DNA of 64,000 nucleotides from Brevibacterium sp. S111 (GCF_004745075.1 NZ_RHFH01000009.1:142061-206060), one strand, 5' to 3'; positions 45,866 through 57,461 are shown, counted from the first letter of the stretch. The notes: generated from the letters alone by a model not told the origin. Translations and numbers: made by a program.

Positions 45866-46657
45866 TTACTCGCCCCCTTCGGGTCCGATGCCGTAGAACT
45901 GCGCCGCATTGGACCAGAACACGGCATCGGCCTCGGAAGCGGTGAGGACTTCGCAGATGAGCGCGAAGTCGGCATCGGCGAAGGGTCTGCGGGCACGGGT
46001 CGACGGCAGGTCCGTGCCCACCATCAGTGCGCCCGGGTCCGTGTCGACGATGCGGCGGACAACCTCGGCGGGATCGAGCTCCACCCGCCCGAAACCGGTG
46101 GCCTTGACCTTCACCCCGGCCTCGACGAGGCGCAGCAGAGTGGGCAGACCCTCGGCGTGCATGCCGAGGTGGTCGATGCTCACAGCCGGCAGGGAGGCGA
46201 TGCGGGAGGCGAGCTCGGCATCGATGGTGCGTGCGTCGATGTAGAGCTCCGCATGCCAGCCGACGAGGTCGAAGACCCGGCGGGCGAAGGTGTCGAGAGC
46301 CTCGAGAGCGGTGGAACCGCCACGGGCGATGTTGAAGCGCAGCGCCCTGACGCCGGCGACGTCGAGGGCACGGATCTGATCGTCGCTGGTCTCAGCCGGC
46401 AGCTGGGTGACGCCGACATGGTTCGGGCCGAGTTCGCGCAGCGCGGCGAGGAGATACCCCTGATCGAAGCCCTGGAACGAACCGGAGACCACAGCACCGC
46501 CGGCGACCTCGACTCCGACCTCCGCCAGGCTCTGCAGGCGGGATCGGTAGTCGGCGACCGTGAACGGGTCCGGCAGATAGCCGTTGTTCTCGATCAGCGG
46601 ATGATCCGGGTCGATGATATGCAGGTGCGCGTCGAAAGCACGCTGAAGCTCTCCCAT
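45866..46657 (-). CDS. Amidohydrolase family 2 protein
   Basis: This 263-residue TIM-barrel metal hydrolase or decarboxylase shows FDAHLHIIDPDHPLI at the N-terminus (HxH), VSIDHLGMH near 160, and LMVGTDLPSTRARRP near 210 with the metal Asp. Relatives act on lactones, 2-pyrone-4,6-dicarboxylate or aromatic acids. The start has no Shine-Dalgarno; TAGGTT ends 6 bases before the ATG, placing its promoter in the last bases of thiC. It can be made independently of thiamine control. Confidence 0.85.
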   Translation of the reverse strand: MGELQRAFDAHLHIIDPDHPLIENNGYLPDPFTVADYRSRLQSLAEVGVEVAGGAVVSGSFQGFDQGYLLAALRELGPNHVGVTQLPAETSDDQIRALDVAGVRALRFNIARGGSTALEALDTFARRVFDLVGWHAELYIDARTIDAELASRIASLPAVSIDHLGMHAEGLPTLLRLVEAGVKVKATGFGRVELDPAEVVRRIVDTDPGALMVGTDLPSTRARRPFADADFALICEVLTASEADAVFWSNAAQFYGIGPEGGE

Positions 46658-46666
46658 GGAACCAAC

Positions 46667-48596
<1,930 letters not shown>

Positions 48597-48725
48597 GCAA
48601 TTCGTATCACGTCGACAGCGGTGAGGACAAACCCCGCCGAGGCGGGGGTGCTTCCACGGAGGGTGCCTCCACGGAGGACAACAGCTCCAGCGAAACGACG
48701 CTGCCGCATCAGTTCTGCAGGAGCA

Positions 48726-50030
48726 TCAGCCTTGGAGGAACGTCGTCGCGGCTCTGCCGAGGGCGACGACATCGGCGACCGCGACCATTTCGCGGGCCGA
48801 ATGCATCGAATACAGGGCCGGGCCCACGTCGACGGTCGTCATGCCCAGGCGTGTCGCCGTGAGCGGACCGATTGTCGACCCGCACGGCATCGCATTGTTC
48901 GACACGAAGTCTTGGTAGTCGACGCCGGCGGCCGTGCACGCCCGCGACCACACTGCGGTGCCCACAGCATCCGTGGCGTACCGCTGCTGAGCGTTGAGTT
49001 TGAGCAGCGGACCGCCGCCGAGGCGGGGACGCACATGCGGATCATGGCGTTCCGGATAGTTCGGGTGAGCGGCATGCCCGGCGTCCGATGACACGCACAC
49101 CGATGCCGCCAGCGACGCCAGATAGTCGCTGCGCGTCGAGTCCGGCAGCAGAGAGGCGATGATGCGTTCGGTGACATCGGCGAGGAACGGTCCGCACGCA
49201 CCGGAGCGTGAGTTCGACCCGATCTCCTCGTGGTCGAAGGCGGCGAAGAGCGCAATGCCTTCGACCGAGTCGGCGTCGAGACTCGTCAGTGCAGTGACCC
49301 CGGCATGGACGGACAGAAGGTTGTCCAACCTCGGCGAGGCGAAGAACTCCTCACGTGCACCGAAAAGCGCCGGCTCCTGGGTGGGGACGGTGTACACGTC
49401 GTGACCGACCACCGCCTCGGGATCGACCTCGGCGGAAGCGGCGAGCAGTTCGATGACGTCGGCCTCGGCGAGATCGGCCAAGCCGATCACGGGAGCGGTG
49501 TGACGCTGCTTGTCCAAGGCCAGACCGTCATTGACCTGCCGGTCGAGGTGGATTGCCAGCTGCGGAATGCGCGCGATCGGACCGGTGCGGGCGAGCACGA
49601 CCCGGCCGTCGGCGAGGCTGAGGCGACCGGCGAACGCGAGTTCCCGGTCGAGCCAGGAATTCAGCAGCGGACCGCCGTAGATCTCCACTCCGACCTGGCG
49701 CATGCCCTCGGCGGTGTATTCGTCCCCGGGTTTGAGTTTGAAGGCCGGGGAATCCGTGTGGGATCCGAACACGCGGAACCCGGGGACTGCCTCGGCGGTG
49801 GTCGTGGGATTCATCCACGCGATGATCGCACCGTCGCGGACGACGAAATGGCCGGATCCGGGCGTCAACGCCCATGCGCTCGCCTCATCGAGGCGGGAGA
49901 AACCGGCCTGCTCCAAACGGGCGGCTGCGGTGGCTACGGCGTGGTAGGAGCTGGGGGAGGCACTGACGAAGTCGCCGAGGTCGGCCGCTGTCTGCGCGGC
50001 GACAACCGGGTCCGGGTGTGATTCACTCAT
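48726..50030 (-). CDS. M18-family aminopeptidase
   Basis: This 434-residue dinuclear zinc aminopeptidase releases N-terminal acidic or other residues. VFGSHTDSPAFKLKP near residue 88 has the first metal His and Asp, AAFDHEEIGSNSRSGA near 265 the bridging acidic residues, and SSDAGHAAHPNY near 310 a third ligand. The last His is in LYSMHSAREM near 405. Length matches bacterial ApeB. The start has TAGGCT 6 bases upstream and no Shine-Dalgarno, so it is probably leaderless. Confidence 0.92.
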   Translation of the reverse strand: MSESHPDPVVAAQTAADLGDFVSASPSSYHAVATAAARLEQAGFSRLDEASAWALTPGSGHFVVRDGAIIAWMNPTTTAEAVPGFRVFGSHTDSPAFKLKPGDEYTAEGMRQVGVEIYGGPLLNSWLDRELAFAGRLSLADGRVVLARTGPIARIPQLAIHLDRQVNDGLALDKQRHTAPVIGLADLAEADVIELLAASAEVDPEAVVGHDVYTVPTQEPALFGAREEFFASPRLDNLLSVHAGVTALTSLDADSVEGIALFAAFDHEEIGSNSRSGACGPFLADVTERIIASLLPDSTRSDYLASLAASVCVSSDAGHAAHPNYPERHDPHVRPRLGGGPLLKLNAQQRYATDAVGTAVWSRACTAAGVDYQDFVSNNAMPCGSTIGPLTATRLGMTTVDVGPALYSMHSAREMVAVADVVALGRAATTFLQG

Positions 50031-50164
50031 TTCCCCAGCCTATCGTTTGCGGTAGTTTGGATGACAAGGAACAAGGCCTCAGGCACCGGTCAGACATCGG
50101 TTCCGAGGGTAAGGCGGCGGCAGGGATCCTGCGCCCGCAACAGCAACGGCAAGGAGTGTTCGAC

Positions 50165-51772
50165 GTGAACCAGTTCGTGACGGAGTGGAACACCTGGCGC
50201 GACTCACGGAACTCGGCACTGGCGAAACCGTTCGGCTGGCTCAGCGTCGTCGGACTGCACTGGCTCGACGTCGAGTCCACCTGGCCCGATGCCCCCGGCA
50301 CCTTCACCGTCGAGGACGGCTGGGTCACCGTCGCCCTCGACTCCGGAATCAATGCCGGTCCCGCTGCCGAGACCTTCGACCTGCTGAGCCAAGCCGCCGG
50401 CGGCGGTGCGGGTGCCGGGACAGGCGGCGGTGCGGTCCGAGCGACGAGCCCCTCGGTGCCCAGCGACACCTCGACCCTGCCTGCTGTGACAGACCACGCC
50501 GCCACAGGAGCTTCTGCCGCTGACAACGCCTCCGCAGATGCCGGTGCGGCCGAGGCCGGAACCGCAGGTCATGACTCGGCCCCAGCCCGACCGCAGGTGC
50601 GTGTCGAGGACAACGGCTTCACCGCGAAGCTGCCGGCCGGGGGATCGCTCAACTGGTTCACCGTCGGCAATGTCCTCTACGAGCTCATCGACCGGGGCGG
50701 CCGCCTCGGTGTGCGTGTGCGCGATTCGAAATCGCCGCTGCTGGGCAAATTCTTCGAAGTCCCGGTCTTCGACCCGAACCCAGACTTCGTCTTCCTCGCC
50801 CGGTTCACCCGGTTCGACCCGTTCCCGACCCATACGATCGAAACCGCGCAGGAGGATCTGCAGCTGCAGACCCAAGCCGCGGGAACCGTGACCTTCGAAA
50901 CTCAGCAGGGCGAGGTCACACTGCTTGCCACCGGGTGCCCGAAGACCGGGCTCCACCTGGACTTCCACGATGGAACGAACGGGGCAACCACTTCGGCGTG
51001 GCGGACGATCGACCTCGGAGTGCCGAATCAGGACGGCTCGCTCGTCATCGATTTCAACCGCGCGGTCAACTACCCCTTCGCGTTCACCTCGTTCGCGACC
51101 TGCCCCGCCCCGATCGAGGGCAACGTCGTGCCCTTCGAGGTCACGGCGGGTGAGCGGCGTCCCCCGTTCTTCTTCTCGGAAGCCGGGATCAACGTGCCGT
51201 TCCTGTTCTACGTGTGGTGGGACGAAGAGAGCGCCGAGGTGACCCGGCCCTGGTACTCCCGGTTCGGCCTCGACATCACGGTCCTCAACCCGAACCACGA
51301 TGACGGTCGGGTCTCGCTCGTCGGCTTCGACGGAGTCGCGATGTCCGGCGGCGACCTCAGCCCGCTGGGGCGCAAGGCCCGATCGCGGCTCATCGACGTC
51401 GCCACCGAAGCGCTGACCTCACGGATCCCGGTCATCGGCATCGGAGCGTACTCGGCGTTCGTCATTCAGGCCCAGCGGGAACTGCGCTCGCAGCAGGGCT
51501 ACAACGACGGCATCGAGGTCGAATACCAGGCGCCGGACGATCGTCTGCTCATCGTGATGAATAACGAACTCGAACCGCAGCAGGCCGGGTTCGATGTCGT
51601 CCACACCGACGCCAGTGGGCTGCTGTATGTGGAGATGCCCTTCGACATTCCGCTCGAATCCGAGCTCACCGAGGTCGAGGATTTCGAAGCCGCGCTGCAG
51701 GCCGACGCTCCGATCACCAGCTGGCAGGAATTCGACTTCCGCATGGTCCACCTCATCCGCGGCCACCGCTGA
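50165..51772 (+). CDS. DUF1684 protein with a long C-terminal extension
   Basis: This 535-residue protein starts at GTG 50165 with AAGGAG eight bases upstream. The first ~330 residues are DUF1684: WNTWRDSRNSALAKPFGWLS, FTRFDPFP and VIDFNRAVNYPFAFTSFATC are its conserved blocks. A Gly/Ala/Thr/Ser-rich insert of about 65 residues (near 78-142) breaks this domain. The last ~190 residues, starting near WWDEESAEVTRPWYSR and ending with SWQEFDFRMVHLIRGHR, match nothing I recognise. The domain's role is unknown; the tail suggests a fused partner. It is divergent from the aminopeptidase. Confidence 0.75.
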   Translation: MNQFVTEWNTWRDSRNSALAKPFGWLSVVGLHWLDVESTWPDAPGTFTVEDGWVTVALDSGINAGPAAETFDLLSQAAGGGAGAGTGGGAVRATSPSVPSDTSTLPAVTDHAATGASAADNASADAGAAEAGTAGHDSAPARPQVRVEDNGFTAKLPAGGSLNWFTVGNVLYELIDRGGRLGVRVRDSKSPLLGKFFEVPVFDPNPDFVFLARFTRFDPFPTHTIETAQEDLQLQTQAAGTVTFETQQGEVTLLATGCPKTGLHLDFHDGTNGATTSAWRTIDLGVPNQDGSLVIDFNRAVNYPFAFTSFATCPAPIEGNVVPFEVTAGERRPPFFFSEAGINVPFLFYVWWDEESAEVTRPWYSRFGLDITVLNPNHDDGRVSLVGFDGVAMSGGDLSPLGRKARSRLIDVATEALTSRIPVIGIGAYSAFVIQAQRELRSQQGYNDGIEVEYQAPDDRLLIVMNNELEPQQAGFDVVHTDASGLLYVEMPFDIPLESELTEVEDFEAALQADAPITSWQEFDFRMVHLIRGHR

Positions 51773-51784
51773 CCACCCCCAGAA

Positions 51785-51840
51785 CTACCTGACAGCGGCC
51801 CAGCAACTTCGCGCGAGGTTGCTGGGCCGCCGTCAGGTAG
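51785..51840. repeat. Long hairpin element, copy A
   Basis: Arms at 51785-51807 and 51818-51840 are complementary at 22 of 23 positions. The core ACCTGACAGCGGCCCAGCAAC with a CGCGCGAGG loop recurs in copy B at 59242. It lies between convergent genes and probably also ends transcription. Confidence 0.8.
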
Positions 51841-51858
51841 CAATGGGAGGGGGAGTGG

Positions 51859-53829
51859 TTACCAGATGGTCACGCGCTCCTCGGGAGCCAGGTACATGCC
51901 GTCGCTTTCGCTGACGCCGTAGGTGTCGTGGAAGGCCGTCATGTTCTTCACGACCTGATTGCAGCGGAACTCCTCCGGCGAATGGGGGTCGATCGAGAGC
52001 CTGCGGACGCGCTCCTCGGTGCGCATCTTCGACCGCCACGCTTTCGCCCAGGCTTCGAAGAACGCCTTCGCCTGCTCCGGGCTCGGCGCCACTGGCACAC
52101 CGGGAGTCCCGGCCCGCTCACCGAGTTCGAGTTCGAGAGCCTTCCACCCGATCGACAGACCGCCGAGGTCACCGATGTTCTCCCCGACCGTCAGCGCCCC
52201 GTTGACATGCTGGGCGTCATCGAGACCGGCCGGAACCAGTGCCTCGTACTGGGCGATGAGCGCGTTCGTGCGCTCCTCAAAACGCTCCCGATCCTCCGAC
52301 GTCCACCAGTCGACGAGGTTGCCGTCCCCGTCGTAGCGCGAACCCTGATCGTCGAAGCCGTGCCCGATCTCGTGACCGATGACCGCACCGATCGCCCCGA
52401 AGTTCGCCGCCACATCACCTGCGGCATCGAAGAACGGCGGCTGGAGGATCGCGGCGGGGAAGACGATCTCGTTCATCACCGGGTGGAAGTAGGCGTTGAC
52501 CGTCTGCGGGGTCATCAGCCATTCGGTCCGGTCGATGCCTCCGCCGATGCGGCGCACCTGCCGCACGTGTTCGGCCTGGGCGCAGCGGCGGACGTTGCCC
52601 ACCAGATCCGAGGAATCGATCGCGGCCGGGTACTCCCGCCACACCTCGGGATAGCCGACCTTCGGGGTGAACTTCGAGAGCTTGACCAGCGCACGGTCCT
52701 TCGTCTCCTCGCTCATCCAGTCGAGCTCGCGGATCGACTTGTCGTAGGCCTTGATGAGCATGCCCACGAGGTGGTCGATGGCTTCCTTGGCTTCGGGCGG
52801 GAACTCGGCGGCGACATAGAGTTTGCCGACGGCCTCGCCGAGGAGGGACTCGACGAGCCCGACCCCGCGCTTCCAGCGTTCCCGCAGCGCCGGCGTGCCC
52901 GAGAGCGTGCGGGCGTTGAAGTCGAAGTTCTCCTCGACGAATTCATCGGCCAGCAGGGACGCGGTGTCGGAGACGACGACGAAGCGCAGCCAGGTCTTGA
53001 GGGTGTCGATATCGGTCTCGGCCCACACCTTGGCCATGCCGGTGACGAAGGACGGCTGAGAGACCACGAGGTATTTGAGGTCGGTGGCTTCGGCAGTGAG
53101 CAGCCCCAAATAGGAGTCGAAGTCGAACTCCGGGCCGAGGTCGCGCAGTTCGGCGATCGAGTACTTGTTGTAGGTCTTCTCGGCGTCGCGGCAGGCCACC
53201 CGGTCCCAGTGGTGGCGGGCGATCTCGGTTTCGAACGCCATGACCTTCGCGGCCACCTCGGCGTCGGAGATCCCGGACTTCTCACCGAGCCCGGCCAAGG
53301 CGGACATCTTCTTCACATGGGCGAGGAACTTCGCGCGCACCTCGGCGTGGTCGTCGTTGAAGTAGTAGTCCTCGTCGGGCAGGGAGATGCCGGCCTGGAC
53401 GAGGTAGAGGGCGTAGACGTCGGAGTCCTTCGCATCGGCGGTGACGTACCCGCCGAGCACTCCGCCGATGCCTTCGATCTCGAGCCGGGCCAGCAGGGCC
53501 GCGAGCTCGGACTTGTCCTCGGCGGCGTCGATGGCGGTGAACGTCGAGTCCAGCGGGGTCACACCGAGTTCGTTGATGCGGTCGACGTCCATGAACGAGG
53601 TGAAGAGGTCCGCGACCTTCTGGCCCTCGGAACCGGGTTCCTGTGGGGCGTCGGAGACGGCGGTGATGATGTCGCGGACCTTGGTCTCGGCGGTGTCGAA
53701 GAGCTCGCGCATGGCACCGTCGCCGGCCCGGTCGTCGGGGATGGTGAACGCGTCGATCCACTCGCCGTTGATGTTGCGGTACAGGTCGTCCTGAGGGCGC
53801 ACCGAGGCGGAAGAAGTTTCAGAAGTCAT
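51859..53829 (-). CDS. M13-family metallopeptidase (PepO/neprilysin-like)
   Basis: This 656-residue zinc peptidase has VIGHEIGHGFDDQGSRYDG (HExxH) near residue 485, GENIGDLGGLSIG with the third zinc ligand Glu near 555, and the N-terminal PQDDLYRNINGEW that marks M13. There is no signal peptide or anchor, so it is cytoplasmic, as in other actinobacterial PepO proteins, and trims medium-length peptides. TACTGT ends 6 bases before the ATG with no Shine-Dalgarno. Confidence 0.94.
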   Translation of the reverse strand: MTSETSSASVRPQDDLYRNINGEWIDAFTIPDDRAGDGAMRELFDTAETKVRDIITAVSDAPQEPGSEGQKVADLFTSFMDVDRINELGVTPLDSTFTAIDAAEDKSELAALLARLEIEGIGGVLGGYVTADAKDSDVYALYLVQAGISLPDEDYYFNDDHAEVRAKFLAHVKKMSALAGLGEKSGISDAEVAAKVMAFETEIARHHWDRVACRDAEKTYNKYSIAELRDLGPEFDFDSYLGLLTAEATDLKYLVVSQPSFVTGMAKVWAETDIDTLKTWLRFVVVSDTASLLADEFVEENFDFNARTLSGTPALRERWKRGVGLVESLLGEAVGKLYVAAEFPPEAKEAIDHLVGMLIKAYDKSIRELDWMSEETKDRALVKLSKFTPKVGYPEVWREYPAAIDSSDLVGNVRRCAQAEHVRQVRRIGGGIDRTEWLMTPQTVNAYFHPVMNEIVFPAAILQPPFFDAAGDVAANFGAIGAVIGHEIGHGFDDQGSRYDGDGNLVDWWTSEDRERFEERTNALIAQYEALVPAGLDDAQHVNGALTVGENIGDLGGLSIGWKALELELGERAGTPGVPVAPSPEQAKAFFEAWAKAWRSKMRTEERVRRLSIDPHSPEEFRCNQVVKNMTAFHDTYGVSESDGMYLAPEERVTIW

Positions 53830-53925
53830 GGTGCAACAGTATCGTGATCAGCAGGGGTTCTGCGCTGGAGTTTCCGACGTCGTCCGTCGGTCGGCCGCCC
53901 GCCGCAGATCGTTGAGGAGGAACGA

Positions 53926-54507
53926 ATGAGTATGGCATCCGTCGTGTTCGTGTGCACCGGCAATATCTGCCGCTCGGTGACGGCCGAACGCGTGCTCGAG
54001 CACCATCTGAGGATCAACGGCACCGAGGCGGTCGTCGATTCCGCCGGAATCAGCGACGAGGAGGCCGGCAATCCCATCGACCCACGTCAGGCGCGGGTGC
54101 TCGCGGCCGCCGGCTACCGCACCGATGATCACGCCGCTCGACAGATCACGGTCGACTGGCTGGCCGAACGCGATCTGGCCGTGGCGATGACCGCTCGCCA
54201 CTATCGTGCGCTGCAGCGGCTGATCGAGCAGATCCCCGCCGAGGCGGCCCCGGAGCTGCGGATGCTGCGTGAGTTCGATCCCCGGCTGGCTCCGGACGGG
54301 TCCGAAGACGGGTCCGAAAGCGAATCCGTCGGTCGTGGACAGGGCCGCGGGATCAGTGGTGCGGCCGAGCCCGGTGCCCCCGCACCCGATGTGCCGGACC
54401 CTTGGTACGGCGAATTAAAGGATTTCGAAGAAACTCTTGAGACAATTGAAGTGTCCGTGCCGGGAATCACCGATCACCTGCACGCTCTGGCCGAGAAGTC
54501 TGCGTGA
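53926..54507 (+). CDS. Low-molecular-weight protein-tyrosine phosphatase
   Basis: This 193-residue enzyme has the catalytic loop VCTGNICRS near residues 9-17 and the general acid in PDPWYG near 160. GGAGGA lies before the ATG. A Glu/Ser/Gly-rich insert of about 40 residues before the DPWYG loop makes it longer than the usual 150-160. Relatives dephosphorylate tyrosine in polysaccharide or signalling systems; no kinase is adjacent. Confidence 0.9.
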   Translation: MSMASVVFVCTGNICRSVTAERVLEHHLRINGTEAVVDSAGISDEEAGNPIDPRQARVLAAAGYRTDDHAARQITVDWLAERDLAVAMTARHYRALQRLIEQIPAEAAPELRMLREFDPRLAPDGSEDGSESESVGRGQGRGISGAAEPGAPAPDVPDPWYGELKDFEETLETIEVSVPGITDHLHALAEKSA

Positions 54508-54561
54508 TACTGGAAGCAGAATCGCCGATCGATGAACGAACGCCCTGAAGGAGAAACTCTC

Positions 54562-55215
54562 ATGACTCGTACTAAGTGGTCCGCTTTCAAGCTGGGCTTC
54601 GCCGCCCTGCTGGTGGCTGCCTTGAGTGTCTTCGCGTTTGCGCCCGCCAGTGCTCACGACCAGCTCGTGTCCTCGAACCCCGAAGACGGGGCGGAACTGG
54701 ATCAGCAGCCCGAGTGGCTCGAGATGACGTTCTCCGGGAACATCCAAGAGGTCGGCTCCGAAGTCACCGTCGTCGTCGACGGCAAGGACGTCTCGGCCGG
54801 TGAGCTCACCGTCGAGGGCAAGAAGCTCAGCGTGGCGCTGCCCGATGACCTCAAACCCGGCGACTATGAGGTGACCTGGCGTGTGGTGTCCCAGGACGGA
54901 CACCCGATCTCCGGTGACTATGCCTTCACCATCAAGGACTCCGAGGGCGCAGGCGGCGCTGTCGAAGAGTCCACCAAGGCCGGCCTCGGCGGCGGAGTCG
55001 TCGACGAACCGGGCAAGGACACCGGAGAGCGCGGTGAGATCGGAGAGGCCAGCGGCAGCGATTCGGGCATGTCGACCCCGATGATCGTGCTGCTCTCCGT
55101 CGGCGGACTCGCGATCATCGTCATCGTCGTCCTGCTCATGCGCCGCAAGGCCCAGGGCCTGCCCGGCACCAAGGGCGATGATTCGAGTTCCGGCCCCGGT
55201 CCGAAGAACGACTGA
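54562..55215 (+). CDS. CopC-domain copper-binding envelope protein
   Basis: This 217-residue protein has a signal peptide ending ASA, which leaves His as the first mature residue (HDQLVSSNPEDGA), the N-terminal copper ligand of CopC. A second His lies in SQDGHPISGDYAF near residue 118. After a Gly/Glu-rich linker comes one membrane segment (near 175-195) and a charged tail. AAGGAG precedes ATG 54562. It probably holds Cu(II) at the outer face of the membrane. No CopD gene is adjacent. Confidence 0.88.
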   Translation: MTRTKWSAFKLGFAALLVAALSVFAFAPASAHDQLVSSNPEDGAELDQQPEWLEMTFSGNIQEVGSEVTVVVDGKDVSAGELTVEGKKLSVALPDDLKPGDYEVTWRVVSQDGHPISGDYAFTIKDSEGAGGAVEESTKAGLGGGVVDEPGKDTGERGEIGEASGSDSGMSTPMIVLLSVGGLAIIVIVVLLMRRKAQGLPGTKGDDSSSGPGPKND

Positions 55216-55255
55216 GGTTCGCGGCACAGCGACACTCATCTGACGAACCGATGGC

Positions 55256-55289
55256 CGAGGCCCCGGAGGCGAGAGCTTCCGGGGCCTCG
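55256..55289 (+). terminator. Terminator after the CopC-like gene
   Basis: CGAGGCCCCGGA (55256-55267) and TCCGGGGCCTCG (55278-55289) form a perfect 12-bp stem with a 10-base loop. No T-run follows. Confidence 0.65.
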
Positions 55290-55447
55290 CTGCATCGTCG
55301 GACCGTTTGCGTGCGGGACTCGACCGGCGCGGGGGCCGCGGAATAGAACCGGACCGGGACGCTGTTGTCCTACAGGGCTGATCGCCTCACCGAGCATCGA
55401 CGTCCGATCGCTCGCCACCACCCAGCTGACCGAAGGACGGCATCACA

Positions 55448-56437
55448 TTGTCCATTCCTCTCAACATCCTCGACCTCGTCTCCATCCGTGAGGGATCCAC
55501 GGCCCGCGAGGCCATCGCGAATTCGATGTCGACCGCCGCGCTCGCCGATGAGCTGGGCTACTCACGCCTCTGGTTCGCCGAGCACCACAACACGATGGGT
55601 TTGGCTGCCAGCGCCACGGCACTGCTCATCTCTCAGGCCGCCTCGGCGACGGAGAGGATCCGAGTGGGATCCGGCGGTGTGATGCTGCCCAACCACGCGC
55701 CGCTCATGGTCGCCGAGCAGTACGGAACCCTGGCGAACATCCATGGCGATCGCATCGACCTGGGCCTGGGGCGCGCCCCCGGCACGGACGGCATGACGGC
55801 CCAGGCGCTGAGCCGTTCCTCGGCCGAACCGCAGTCCTTCGCGCAGAACATCTACGACCTGCAGGGTTGGTTCAGCGAACGGGGTCAGGCCTACAGCGCG
55901 CCGATCAAGTCGGCTGTCTCGGCCGGAACGGACGTTCCGATCTGGGTGCTCGGGTCGACGATGAATGGGGCGTCGATCGCCGGTCAGCTGGGGCTGCCGT
56001 TCTCACTGGCCTCGCACTTCGCTCCCGATCAGATCGACGCGGCGATCAAGGTATACCGTGATTCCTTCACCGCCGATGCCCCGACCGCGCAGATCGACAA
56101 GCCCTACGTCATGGCCGGGATCAATGTGATGGTCGCCGACACCGACGCCGAGGCGCAGCGTGAGTTCACCCCGGTCAGGCAGATGTTCGCGGACATCGGC
56201 CGGGGACGCAGCCGGCAGCTGCAGCCGCCGGTCGAGCCGAGCGAATTCGCCGCTCAGGGCATGGGCGAGAACCCGATGCTCACGATCAGCGCCGTCGGCT
56301 CGCCGGACACCGCGACCGAGCAGATGGCCGAGTTCGTCGAGCGCACCGGTGCCGATGAGCTCATCACCGTCACCTACGCCTACGACACCGAGGTGGGCCA
56401 GCGCTCACTGCGCCTGTTGGCTGACGCCTGGTTCTGA
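55448..56437 (+). CDS. LLM-class flavin-dependent oxidoreductase
   Basis: This 329-residue luciferase-like protein begins at a TTG with AAGGA upstream. SRLWFAEHHNTMGLAASATAL, RVGSGGVMLPNH and RIDLGLGRAPGTD are standard blocks of the group that includes bacterial luciferase alpha-like monooxygenases. It uses reduced FMN (or F420 in some actinobacteria). The substrate is unknown. It converges on the LysR gene with 9 bases between stops. Confidence 0.88.
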   Translation: MSIPLNILDLVSIREGSTAREAIANSMSTAALADELGYSRLWFAEHHNTMGLAASATALLISQAASATERIRVGSGGVMLPNHAPLMVAEQYGTLANIHGDRIDLGLGRAPGTDGMTAQALSRSSAEPQSFAQNIYDLQGWFSERGQAYSAPIKSAVSAGTDVPIWVLGSTMNGASIAGQLGLPFSLASHFAPDQIDAAIKVYRDSFTADAPTAQIDKPYVMAGINVMVADTDAEAQREFTPVRQMFADIGRGRSRQLQPPVEPSEFAAQGMGENPMLTISAVGSPDTATEQMAEFVERTGADELITVTYAYDTEVGQRSLRLLADAWF

Positions 56438-56446
56438 CTCGGCACC

Positions 56447-57385
56447 TCACCTCGTGAGCCGCACATGTGCCGCCAGCCCGGTGTCGTCGGCGGCCAGGAC
56501 TCGTGCGGTGCTGAGGATCATGTCCTCCATCGCCGAGGCGGCCCGAGTCGGTCGCACATCTGCGCGAGTCGCGATGCTCACCGTCCGTGACAGGCTCGGC
56601 TCCACCAGTTGGGCCGAGATCAGCTGAGGTCGGTCGACGAGGACCATGGCGGGGACGATCGCCACGCCAACGCCGCGTTCGACGAAGCGCAGCACCGCGT
56701 CCATCTCCCCGCCCTCGACGACGACGTTCGGGTGCAGGCCGCTCGATTCGAAGGCCGCCGAGGTGGCCTCCCGCAGGTCGTATCCGTGATGGAACAAAAC
56801 CTGGGGGAGTGCGGCCACCTCGGCGAGGGTGATCTGGTCGCCGCTGATCAGCGCTCCGTCGGCGGCCGCGATGACGACGAGATCCTCGCCGAGCACTTCC
56901 TGCATCTGCAGTCGGGGTGTCTGCGCGTCGAGGTCGACGGTGCGGGTGATGAGCGCGAGGTCGAGCCCGCCGGTACCCAGAGCCTCGATGAGCTCCCGGG
57001 AACCCTTCTCGACGAGTTCGAGCTCGACTCCGGGATGCTGATGGTGGAAACGACTGATCGCCTCGGCGACGAGGCTCACGCACAGGGTCGGGGTGGCGCC
57101 GAGGCGGATCCGACCGCGGCGCAGACCGGCGAGCTCGTCCATGTCACGGCGGATCGCCTCGGCGTCGGCGAGCATCCGACGGGCCGTCGGCAGCAGGGTC
57201 TCACCCGCCGCGGTCAGCGAGATGTGGCCGTGGGCGCGGTGGAAGAGCTCTGCGCCGAGCTCCTTCTCCAGGGTCGAGATCTGACGGCTCAGCGAGGGCT
57301 GAGCCAGGTGCAGGGTGGCGGCCGCCTTCGTGAAATGACCGGTGGCGGCGACCTCGACGAAACTCGCCAGCTGTTCCAGATTCAT
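56447..57385 (-). CDS. LysR-family transcriptional regulator
   Basis: This 312-residue regulator has the N-terminal winged helix MNLEQLASFVEVAATGHFTKAA with HLAQPSLSRQISTLEKELGA, followed by the two-lobed effector domain. It is divergent from the FAD-dependent flavoprotein gene with 76 bases between them, the classic LysR arrangement, so that gene is the likely target. TACGCT ends 6 bases before its ATG and lies inside the palindromic LysR box, which implies autoregulation. Confidence 0.92.
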   Translation of the reverse strand: MNLEQLASFVEVAATGHFTKAAATLHLAQPSLSRQISTLEKELGAELFHRAHGHISLTAAGETLLPTARRMLADAEAIRRDMDELAGLRRGRIRLGATPTLCVSLVAEAISRFHHQHPGVELELVEKGSRELIEALGTGGLDLALITRTVDLDAQTPRLQMQEVLGEDLVVIAAADGALISGDQITLAEVAALPQVLFHHGYDLREATSAAFESSGLHPNVVVEGGEMDAVLRFVERGVGVAIVPAMVLVDRPQLISAQLVEPSLSRTVSIATRADVRPTRAASAMEDMILSTARVLAADDTGLAAHVRLTR

Positions 57386-57389
57386 GGCA

Positions 57390-57404
57390 ATAGCGTATCG
57401 CTAT
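57390..57404. promoter_or_regulatory. LysR box (T-N11-A)
   Basis: ATAGCGTATCGCTAT is a perfect 15-bp palindrome (ATAGCG, TAT, CGCTAT) containing T-N11-A at 57391-57403. It overlaps the probable -10 of the LysR gene and lies upstream of the flavoprotein promoter. Confidence 0.65.
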
Positions 57405-57425
57405 CAACTCGACTCAAACAATGCA

Positions 57426-57455
57426 TTGGACGTATGTGGTGGGCGCTCTTAGCGT
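57426..57455 (+). promoter_or_regulatory. Promoter of the flavoprotein gene
   Basis: TTGGAC (57426-57431) and TAGCGT (57450-57455) are 18 bases apart, and the ATG follows 6 bases later. This predicts a leaderless transcript. Confidence 0.6.
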
Positions 57456-57461
57456 GGAAGC

